From: Chionomys nivalis
Lineage: Eukaryota; Chordata; Mammalia; Rodentia; Cricetidae
Direction of reading: 5' to 3'
Assembly (NCBI RefSeq): GCF_950005125.1
Contig: NC_080106.1
Location: 21,594,001-21,658,000, forward strand
Length of the DNA stretch: 64,000 nucleotides
Made by a program: the position numbers and the translations under genes. Under the pieces are notes generated by a model. That model searched no databases and was not told where the DNA came from. It was given only the letters and a program-made list of their open reading frames with translations. Positions 56,384 to 64,000 of this stretch are shown piece after piece (within the stretch, counting starts at the first letter, position 1; each line of letters starts with the position of its first letter).

Positions 56384-56563
56384 AAGCTCTATAGCCGGGC
56401 GGTGGTGGCGCACGCCTTTAATCCCAGCACTCGGGAGGCAGAGGCAGGCGGATCTCTGTGAGTTTGAGGCCAGCCTGGGCTACAAGAGCTAGTTCCAGGA
56501 CAGGCTCCAAAACCACAGAGAAACCCTGTCTTGAAAAACCAAAAAAAAAAAAAGAAGCTCTAT
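56384..56563 (+). repeat. Young B1 SINE with target-site duplication
   Basis: A near-consensus B1 at 56393-56554, flanked by AAGCTCTAT at 56384-56392 and 56555-56563. A full-length example of the cricetid-type core. Confidence 0.96.
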
Positions 56564-57009
56564 GATAGGTTACTAATTCAGCTTCCAAGTGTAGCTATAA
56601 ATGGTTCTCTTTTTGCCCTTTAGTTTTATTTTTTATTATTTTAAAAAATAAAAGAAAAATTAATGGGCTTTGTTAAGGCATTTGCATCTATTGTTTCTGT
56701 AAACTTCTTCCTCTTGTTCATCCCCCTTGTCTGCCACACACTGATCTTCCTACTCCCCGCAACTTCCCTGTTCCCTTTTCTGTTTTCAAGGCTTTTTAGA
56801 GAGAGATTACTTGAGGTTTTGTTTTTACAGTTGAAATGAGTGTTTGCCCATTGGGGCATGTAACTCAATTATATTTTATTTTGGTGTATATGAATTCTTT
56901 GCCTGCATGTATGCCTGTGCACCACATGTGTGTCTTTAAATTGACAGTTAATGCTAACAAGGACAGCCACCATTTCCACTATCTAGTTCCAGAATGTTTT
57001 CATGGACCT

Positions 57010-57390
57010 ATTAGTGATATGGGCTTCCTCTCTATATGCTGTGAATGTATCTTGTTACCATTGGTTAGTGAATAAAGAAGCTTATTGGGCCTATGACAGG
57101 ACAGAATAGAGCAAGGTGGGAATTCCAAACAGAGATAGAGGTAGAAAGAAGGCAGAGTTAGAGAGACGCCATGTGACTGTCTAAGGAGACAGATGCCCCG
57201 ACCCTTACCTGTAAACCATGAACCTCGTGGTAAAATATAAAATAATAGAAATGGGTAAATTTATGATATAAGAGCAACTAGAAAAATGCTTAAGCTATTG
57301 ACCAAGCAGTGTTGCAATTAATACAGTTTCTGTGTGATTATTTTGGGTCTGGGTGGCCAAGAATGAACAAATGGTCTCTGCATAGAAAAT
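57010..57390 (+). mobile_element. Solo LTR-like element, copy 2 (diverged)
   Basis: Same order as the 55.2-kb copy: ATTGGTTAGTGAATAAAGAAGC, AACAGAGATAGAGG, CGCCATGTGACTG, AATAGAAATGGG and TTTCTGTGTGATTATTTTGG. It lacks the long GA run and is more diverged. Its ends are approximate. Confidence 0.7.
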
Positions 57391-57884
57391 CACTCATATT
57401 TCTCACTCTCCGTAGCTGCTGGCAATCACACTAATCTGATTTCTCTCTTTGTGAATTTGCTTCTTTTGGATATTTTCTATAAATAGAATAATGTGCCCTT
57501 TTCTGTCTGGCATATTTTGGAGGTTTATCTATATTTTAACACATATCTCAATAATTCATTATTCTTTATTAAAAGACTTTATTTTTAGGGCAGTTTTAGG
57601 TTTACAGAAAATTTGAGCATAAAAATGCAGAGTTCCCATATACCATTCTCTACTTAAATTTATCCCCTATCCTTCAACTTCCATTATTAGTCATAATTTT
57701 TCAATGTGATACAGTAGTTATAATTTAACTAATATTGATACATTTTTAGCTGAAGTCTACAGTTTACATTAGGGTTTAACTCTGTGTTGTATAGTTCTGT
57801 GAATTTTAACAGATCTATGCTGTCCTATGTCTGATATTACAATATCAAACAATGGTTTCAGTACCCTAAAAATTCCTTATTGGT

Positions 57885-58175
57885 TTGGGGATATAGCTTA
57901 GTGGTAGAGACCTTGCCTAGTATGTGCAAAGCCCTCGGTTTAATTAACAGTGCTTTAAAATAAATAGAAGATGGAAAGATGACTTAGGGGTTAAGAGCAC
58001 TTATGAATTGCTCTTAAGAGGATTCAGGTTCAATTCCCAGAATCCACATGGCCGCTCACAACCATCTGTAATTCTAGTCCCAGGGGCTCCGGTGCCCTCT
58101 TCTGGTCTCTGTGGGCACTGCACACACATGATGTACAGGCAAAATACCCATACATAAAAAAATAAAGGTTAAAAA
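57885..58175 (+). repeat. ID element followed by a B2 SINE
   Basis: 57885-57963 is an ID (GGGGATATAGCTTAGTGG, GCCTAGTATGTGCAAAGCC). 57968-58172 is a B2 (GATGGAAAGATGACTTAGGGG, GCCCTCTTCTGGTCTC, TAAAGGTTAAAAAG end). Confidence 0.85.
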
Positions 58176-58242
58176 GTAAATAAGCAACTGCTGGATCTCA
58201 TATATTTATCTCTCACCTACCCCAGACTCCTGACAGCCTCTA

Positions 58243-58310
58243 ATTTTGCTTGCTTGCTTGCTTGCTTGCTTGTTTGCTTGCTTGCTTGCTCGCTTGCTTA
58301 CTTGCTTGAT
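58243..58310. repeat. (CTTG)n microsatellite
   Basis: About 16 CTTG units with a few substitutions (GTTTG, CTCG, CTTA). Confidence 0.95.
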
Positions 58311-58534
58311 ATAGGACCTCATAGTGCATAGCCCAGCTGGTCTTAAGCTAAATATACAGCCTAAAATAGTCTATCAGACTTGTGATTTTCCAGCCTTGAT
58401 TCCCAAGTACAGAGATTATGAGCTTCTCTACCACTGATATTTTCACTGTTGCCTTTTTCAGAATGTTTCAAAGTTGGAGTTACACTATATAAAGGGCTGG
58501 TGTCTTTCACAATAACAATATATATTGTTATTCC

Positions 58535-58860
58535 CCATCCGGCTGAGTATGGTATCATATATTTATAATCTCAGCATTTGGGAGGTGGCAGCAGGAGGAT
58601 CAGGAGTTCAAGGCCAGCCTAGGCTACATAAGACCCTGTCTCAAACAAACAAACAAAGGGCTAGAAATAAATCTCAGTGGTAGAAAACGTATTCATTCAT
58701 TCATTCATTTTGGTTTTTTGAAGCAGGGTTTCCCTGTGCAACAACCCTGGCTGTCCTGGAACTAGCTCTGTAGACTGGCCTCAAACTCACAGAGATCTGA
58801 CTACATCTGCCTCCCAAGTACTGGGATCAACGGCGTGTGCCACCACCACTTGACTTGTGT
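58535..58860. repeat. B1 (+) and reverse B1 around a (CATT)n run
   Basis: 58540-58650 is a worn + strand B1 with an ACAA tail. 58690-58710 is CATT repeats. 58712-58855 is a reverse B1 (TTTGAAGCAGGGTTTCCCTG to GTGCCACCACCACTTGAC). Together they could form a hairpin, but both are diverged. Confidence 0.82.
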
Positions 58861-58861
58861 A

Positions 58862-59212
58862 AAAGGAGCTGCTTGTTTTATTTCCCAGCTGCCCAGACCC
58901 AAATAATCACACAGAAACTATATTAATTACAACACTGCTTGGCTTCTTATTAACTAACTATTGCATCTTAAATTAACCCATTTCTTTTAATCTGTGTATT
59001 ACCACAAAGTTGCAGCGTACAGGTAAGGTTCCAGTGGGCATCTTTCTCTTTCAGCAGTTACGTGGCATCTCTCTGACTCCAACTACTCTCTCTATATATC
59101 TCTGTTCAGATTTCCTACCTGGCTTTACTCTGCTAAGCCATTGGCCAAAAGAGCTTTATTCATTATCCAGTAAAAGCAATACATATACAGAAGGACATTC
59201 CACATCAGACTT
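58862..59212 (-). mobile_element. Solo LTR-like element, copy 3 (reverse)
   Basis: This is the reverse complement of the 55.2-kb family: CAGACCCAAATAATCACACAG, TTAACCCATTTC, CAGATTTCCTACCTGGC, TCTGCTAAGCCATTGGCC. It ends on the + strand with AAGGACATTCCACATC. It is moderately diverged; no internal retroviral genes lie between it and the other copies. Confidence 0.72.
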
Positions 59213-59214
59213 TT

Positions 59215-59850
59215 TTAAAATTTTTTTTGAAAGAAAACAATTTTTTTTTCATTATACATACCAATCCAAGTTCCCACTCCCTCCCCTCCTCCTATTCCCT
59301 CCACTTACTCTCCCTACCCCCTACCCACTCCACAGTGAGGGTAAGGCACATTGCTTTTGGGGAAGGTCCAAGGCCCTCCCTACTAGATCTAGACTGAGCA
59401 AAGTATCCATTCAAAGAGAATAGGTTCCCAAAAAGCCAGTACAAACAGTAGGAATAAATCCTGGTGCCACTTCCATTGGCTCCTCAGTATGCCCCAGCCA
59501 TGCAACTGTCAACCACATTCAGAAGGACTAGTTTGGATCTGTGCTTGTTACTTCCCTGTCTGACTGGAATTGGTGAGCTCCCATTAGCTCAGGCAGACAA
59601 TTTCAGTGGGTGAACCCACCGTGGTCTTGACCTCTTTGCTCATATTCTCACTCTTTCCACTCTTCAGCTGGACTTTGGGAGCTCAATTCAGTGCTCCAAT
59701 GTGGGTCTCTGCCTGTTTCCATCAGTTGCTAGGTGAAGGTTCTATGGTGATATTTATTCATCAGTCTGACTACAGGGCAAGGCCACTTTGGGTACCCTCT
59801 CTTCTATTAGTTAGGGTCTTAGCTGGGGTCATCCTTGTGGATTCCTGGGA
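59215..59850 (-). mobile_element. LINE-1 3' end, reverse
   Basis: On the minus strand this is an L1 3' end: ORF2/3' UTR junction-type sequence near 59850-59640, then a polypurine-rich 3' UTR whose complement is the C-rich run at 59270-59330, and an A-rich tail complement at 59215-59250. The 59270-59530 part is repeated almost unchanged at 61460-61720. Confidence 0.85.
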
Positions 59851-59889
59851 ACTTCTCTAGAGCCAGTTTGTTTTTTTTCTAGCCCTGTT

Positions 59890-60045
59890 TTTTTGTTTTT
59901 ATGAGGTAGGGTTTCTCTGTGTAGTTCTGAATGTCCTGGAACTTGCTCTATAGACCAGGCTGGCCTCGAACACACTAAGATCTGCCTGTCTATGCCTCTC
60001 ATTGCTGGGATTAAAGGCATTCACCACTAGTGCCCTGCTTTTTCT
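59890..60045 (-). repeat. B1 SINE, reverse
   Basis: GAGGTAGGGTTTCTCTGTG, GACCAGGCTGGCCTCGAAC and GCTGGGATTAAAGGCATTC follow the reverse-B1 order. A worn B3/B4-like stretch (60070-60300) follows. Confidence 0.88.
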
Positions 60046-60969
60046 TGTTCTTGTTTTTATACTTTTCTCTTTTTTTATGTACAGTTGGGTATGCATGTGT
60101 GTGGAGGCCAGAGGTACTCATCTTTTTGGAACAGGGTCTTGCACTGAACTTGAGTCTTGGACATTCAGCTAGACAGGCTGGCTTGCAAGCCCCCTGAGTA
60201 TTCTTGTCTCCACCTTCCCAGGACTGGAATGATGGGCACACTTCACGCCTGATTTTTTTTTAAATGTATGTTGGGGATTGAACTCAAGTCCTTGTGCTTC
60301 ATGGGAAGCTGATTTATCTTCTCAGACCCTTTTCATTCTTTAGTCTTCATTTCTAAAATGGCCTTTTAATATTTAAATTTTATTTCTAGAGTTTTGTCTT
60401 CAATGTTTTCAAAACTTCCTTTTCTTTTCTATTACTTTTTTGGATTTTCCTAATTCTAATTTACAGCTTTCAGCAATTATCATTTATTATGGTCTTAAGA
60501 TTCTTTTACTTTATTGAAGGGGTGGGATGTACCCCAGTGATGATACACTTGTCTAATATAAGCATGAGACCCTGTGTTCAATCTCCATCACTGAAAAATA
60601 CACATCACAATCTCAAAGAGCTCTTGTTAGTGTAAACTCTGTCTGCTAATATTGCCATATAGGAACTAAAACTAAGAAAGGTAAAAGAATTTATTAATTT
60701 ATTAAAAGAGAATCATAATATATCCACTAAATATTAACCTAATATATTTTTAAGATTTATTTTTATCATTATTCAAAATTTAAAAATTTTAAACTTTATT
60801 ATTTAAAAAGTTGAAAGTAAAAGGACAACATAATTTTTTAAGTATGTGCATGTAGATACAGGCACCCTTAGAGGCCAGAGGTGTTAGATCCCCTGGAGTT
60901 GGAGTTACTTGTGAGCCTCTGATATGGGTGCTGAAAACTAAACTTGAGTTCTTTGCAAAAGTACATAGT

Positions 60970-61300
60970 TTGGTTTTTTAATAATTTATTTTTATCTTAT
61001 GTGCATTGGTGTTTTGCCTGCATGTATGTCTCTGTGAGGGGTGTTGGGTTCATTTTTATAATTTATTTTTATCTTATGTGCACTGGTATTTTGCCTGCAT
61101 GTATGTCTGTGTAAGGGGTGTTGAGTTCCTTTTTATAATTTATTTTTATTTTATGTGCACTGGTATTTTGCCTGCATGTATTTCTGTTTGAGGGGTGTTG
61201 GGTTCTCTAGAACTGCAGTTACAGGCAGTTTTGAGCTGCCATGTGGGTGCTTGGAATAGAACTCAAGTCCTCTGAATGAACAGTCAGTCTTATAGCCTTT
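60970..61300 (-). repeat. Reverse B2/B3 SINE with a 77-bp unit triplicated
   Basis: The 3' part of a reverse tRNA-type SINE occurs three times in tandem. The units start ATAATTTATTTTTAT at 60981, 61058 and 61135, a constant 77-bp spacing. Each carries TGCCTGCATGTAT and a GGGGTGTTG. The 5' part of the SINE (CTGCCATGTGGGTGC to about 61300) is present once. Confidence 0.93.
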
Positions 61301-61397
61301 AAAAGGATTATGAATATTTTTCGTCTTTGATAAAACATGAAAACTGATAAATTTGTAGTTTTTTGAATTTTAGTTGTGTGTGGAATCCAAAATTCTA

Positions 61398-61738
61398 TAA
61401 ATAAACTTTTTTCTTTTTTTAAAAAAAAGAAAACAAACTATCTTTTTTCTTTATATATACCAATCCCAGTTCCCACTCCCTCCCCTCCTCCGATTCCCTC
61501 CACCTACTCCCCCACCCCACCGCTACCCACTCCTCAGAGAGGGTGAGGCACATTGCTTTGGGGAAGGTCCAAGGCCCTCCCTACTATATCTAGGCTGAGC
61601 AAGGTATCCATCCAAAGAGAATGGGTTCCCAAAAAGCTAATACAAGCAGTAGGGATAAATCCTGGTGCCACTGCCGATGCCCCAGCCATGCAATTCTCAA
61701 CCACACTCAGAGGGACTAGTTTGTAAATAAACTTTTTT
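61398..61738 (-). mobile_element. Severely truncated LINE-1 insertion, reverse, with target-site duplication
   Basis: Only about 310 bp of L1 3' UTR with its tail (61413-61723) is present. TAAATAAACTTTTTT is duplicated at 61398-61412 and 61724-61738. The body closely matches the longer copy at 59215-59530, so both come from the same L1 subfamily. Confidence 0.93.
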
Positions 61739-61832
61739 TCACTCTTTTATAGTAAAACCCACTAGTGTATATTGTATTTGAATGGATCTTTTACCTATGC
61801 ATGATTTTTAAAATATCATGTACTGATCATTT

Positions 61833-62049
61833 AGAAATATTGATTCACAGCCGGGCGGTGGTGGCGCACACCTTTAATCCCAGCACTCGGGAGGCAGAGG
61901 CAGGCGGATCTCTGTGAGTTCGAGGCCAGCCTGGTCTACAAGAGCTAGTTCCAGGACAGGAACCAAAAAAAGCTACGGAGAAACCCTGTCTCGAAAAATC
62001 AAAAAAGAAAAAAAGAAAAAAAAAAAAAGAAAAAGAAATATTGATTCAC
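61833..62049 (+). repeat. Young B1 SINE with 16-bp target-site duplication
   Basis: A near-consensus B1 at 61849-62033 with a long A/G tail. AGAAATATTGATTCAC at 61833-61848 is repeated exactly at 62034-62049. Confidence 0.97.
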
Positions 62050-62099
62050 TGAGTTATGTAGACCTTTTAAACAGTGAAGTTATTCATTATACAATATTG

Positions 62100-62450
62100 T
62101 CTTAGTCCCTGTTCTATTGCTGTGAAGACACACCATGACTAAGGCAACTCTTAAAAAAGAAAGCATTTAATTGGGGGCTGGCTTATAGTTTAAAAGCGGT
62201 TTATTTCATTATCATCATGGCAGGGAACATGGCTGAACTGAAGCTGTAGCTGAGAGCTACATTCTGATCTGAAGGCTAAGAGAGAAACTCTGGGCCTAGC
62301 ATGGGATTTTGAAACCCCAGTGACACACTTCTTCCAACAAGGCCACAACTCCTAATCCTTTCAAATAGAGCTATTCCCTTGTGACTAAACATTCAATGCA
62401 CCTATAGTGACCATTCTTATTCAAACCACCACAAACATATAAAAAAGGAG
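62100..62450 (+). mobile_element. Rodent mid-repetitive element (about 350 bp, family not named)
   Basis: The sequence from TTCTATTGCTGTGAAGACAC, through TTATCATCATGGCAGGGAAC and GACACACTTCTTCCAACAAGG, to TTCAAACCACCACAAA is a common rodent interspersed repeat that I recognise by sequence but cannot assign to a named family. A worn relative seems to be at 48.43-48.99 kb. No coding capacity. Confidence 0.7.
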
Positions 62451-62454
62451 ATCT

Positions 62455-62890
62455 TTGTTTTGCTGGGATGTCTGTATGTGCCTGGTGTCAGTAGAGGTCA
62501 GAGGAGGGTGTTAGATCCCCTAGAACTGGAAATGAGATGCTTATATGAGTGCTGGGAATCAAACTTGGGTCCCATACAAGAAGCACAAGTGTTCTCAGCT
62601 GCTGAGTCAACTTTCCAGCCCAGATTTTTTTAAATATTACCACTATCTCATTAGAAAAACCTAAGTACTGGGAAGCATCAAATTCATGGTGGGCAGATAA
62701 AATTGTTTCGGAATTCTATTTTGAGGAAAAGAGTGTTAGGTATTAAACCTAGAACCATGTGCGTGCTGAGCCTATGTTCTACTACTGAGTTACATCTCCA
62801 GCCCTGAAATCCTATATATACATATATATGACTTTTCATATATATATATATCATTTCTCTATATATGTATGTATATTGATATCTGAAATG
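62455..62890 (-). repeat. Reverse B3-type SINE, ID remnant and (TA)n run
   Basis: 62455-62625 is a reverse tRNA-type SINE ending CTGAGTCAACTTTCCAGCCC. 62735-62806 is a reverse ID-like piece ending GAGTTACATCTCCAGCCC. 62812-62880 is TA-rich simple sequence. Confidence 0.78.
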
Positions 62891-62969
62891 TTATCATAGA
62901 TAGCAGTGACTACCAGTTGCTTTCCTGAAGTGACAGGCTTACTTTATTTTTAACACAATGTTTACTGTC

Positions 62970-63385
62970 AGGCATGTTGTCTCACACCTATAATTCCAGC
63001 ACTCAGGAGCTAGAAGCAGGATGATCAGGAGGAATTCAAGGCCGGTCTTAACTACGTATTTGTCTGGGACTAGCCTGGGCAACATGGGACCCTATCTCAA
63101 AAAAATAAAAAAAGAGGTAAAGTCTGCTAGATATCTAGTCAAGATTAGTGTAATTTGCTAAGATATTTTTCCTAATAAAAGTGATATTTCAGCTAGAGAG
63201 ATGACTGAGCAGTTAAGAACACTGGCTGATCTTCCAAAGGACCCATGTTCAGTTCCCAGCATCCACATGGCAGCTGACAACTATCTGTGACTCTGGTTCC
63301 AGGGATTCTGGCATCCTCACACAGACATACATACAGGCAAAACACCAATGCAAATAAAAAATTAGTTAATCTTTAAAAATTATAT
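62970..63385 (+). repeat. B1-like SINE and B2 SINE
   Basis: 62970-63115 is a worn B1 (GTCAGGCATGTTGTCTCACACC, GGGCAACATGGGACCC, A-rich tail). 63183-63385 is a B2/B3 (CAGCTAGAGAGATGACTGAGC, GTTCAGTTCCCAGCATCC, AATAAAAAATTAG). Confidence 0.82.
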
Positions 63386-63704
63386 TCCATTAAAAAAAGC
63401 AGCTAAAGGATTGTAAGATGGTTCCATGCGCTTGCCACAAACCCTGACAAACTGAGTTTAATCTTTGGAACTCACATGGTGGGGAGGAGAGATGTGGAGC
63501 TCCCCCTTCTGTTGTATTCAGAAAGTACAGGAAGACAGGCCCTTAGTGCCACCTTCCCCGGGGTTGGCCTGTCTGTTTCCCTTCCAGACCTGTGTCTGCA
63601 ACTATCATCTCTGTTGTATTCTATCCAGACTGCTTGTACCAGTTACTACAAAATATGGTTTGAGTCTCGAATGAGATCTTCAGTTTATGGCTTTTAAAAG
63701 TTTA

Positions 63705-63865
63705 TGAGGGCTAGGCATGGTGGTGCACATCTTTAATCCCAGCACTCAGGAGGCAGAAGCAGATGGATCTCTGAGTTTGATGCCCACCTGGTATATATAA
63801 TGAATTACAGGCCAGCCAGGACTATATAGTGAGATCCTGACTCAACACAAAAACAAACAATTTCG
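63705..63865 (+). repeat. B1 SINE
   Basis: It starts GAGGGCTAGGCATGGTGGTGC, has CAGCACTCAGGAGGCAGAAG and GGCCAGCCAGGACTATATAG, and ends in an AAAAACAAAC tail. Moderately diverged. Confidence 0.9.
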
Positions 63866-64000
63866 AGGCCCAAACTGCTCCAGCACTTTTAAATTTTTGT
63901 TTAAATTAAGTTCTCTGGCATTTGCCTACAAGTTGGATCTTGTAGAACACCTTTTCAGTTTTGGTTGCAATCCTCAGTTTGACCTACCAAATCTGCTAGA

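Larger units (their letters stand above)
51286..64000 (+). other. LRRC36: LRRC36 intron 1 (runs past the window end)
   Basis: No second exon was found. The first 1.4 kb is single-copy. The rest is rich in SINEs, three LTR-like elements, two reverse L1 3' ends and simple repeats, listed separately. Stretches 55600-56380, 56565-57000, 57400-57880 and 60300-60950 look single-copy or too old to assign. Confidence 0.7.

Noticed and set aside
58535..58860. Inverted B1 pair as a hairpin RNA gene.
   Set aside because: The arms are two independently diverged B1 copies; pairing would be poor and there is no small-RNA precursor signature.
51286..64000. Search for LRRC36 exon 2.
   Set aside because: No stretch encodes the expected leucine-rich-repeat residues next to GT..AG borders; the exon is probably beyond the window.

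Overview
The window is mammalian nuclear DNA from a rodent, most likely a cricetid (hamster, vole or deer-mouse group). Introns with GT..AG borders, AATAAA signals and CpG-rich promoters mark it as vertebrate. Dense B1, B2, B3 and ID SINEs mark it as rodent. The young B1 copies carry a CTACAAGAGCTAGTTCC core, which I associate with cricetids rather than Mus. Gene order matches the known mammalian synteny block of human 16q22.1: SLC9A5 - PLEKHG4 - KCTD19 - LRRC36.

Layout: (1) 156-628 is the last coding exon of SLC9A5 (NHE5, + strand), followed by its 3' UTR and an ATTAAA signal near 1518. (2) 1.5-6.6 kb is intergenic, with worn SINEs, a triplicated 58-bp unit and a TTTCC microsatellite. (3) 6.6-15.9 kb is PLEKHG4 (+): a CpG-rich promoter with several CTCF-like sites, then 21 coding exons that join in frame into 1182 codons (CRAL-TRIO-like, spectrin-like, DH and PH regions). 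(4) 15.9-51.04 kb is KCTD19 (- strand): 16 coding exons that join in frame into 926 codons, in introns packed with SINEs, L1 debris, a 5S rRNA pseudogene and a URR1-like DNA transposon. (5) From 51.2 kb, LRRC36 (+) starts head-to-head with KCTD19. Only its first coding exon is inside; the rest of the window is LRRC36 intron 1 with LTR-like, L1, B1 and B2 insertions.

The four genes do not form a pathway. NHE5 is a neuronal endosomal Na+/H+ exchanger, PLEKHG4 a Rho GEF, KCTD19 a meiotic chromatin cofactor, and LRRC36 a poorly known leucine-rich-repeat protein. What links them is architecture. PLEKHG4 and KCTD19 converge, with AATAAA signals on opposite strands 13 bp apart, so their transcript ends should overlap. 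KCTD19 and LRRC36 diverge from one compact CpG-rich promoter, 176 bp between start codons.

I found no new multi-gene system. The most unusual structure is a perfect 101-bp inverted copy of KCTD19 intron-4 sequence placed inside a B1 element about 570 bp away. Also notable are a retroinsertion made only of poly(A) with a target-site duplication, a 40-bp minisatellite in PLEKHG4, and four evenly spaced BTB/T1-like units in the KCTD19 protein. Exon borders were read by eye; first noncoding exons and exact transcript ends are not determined.
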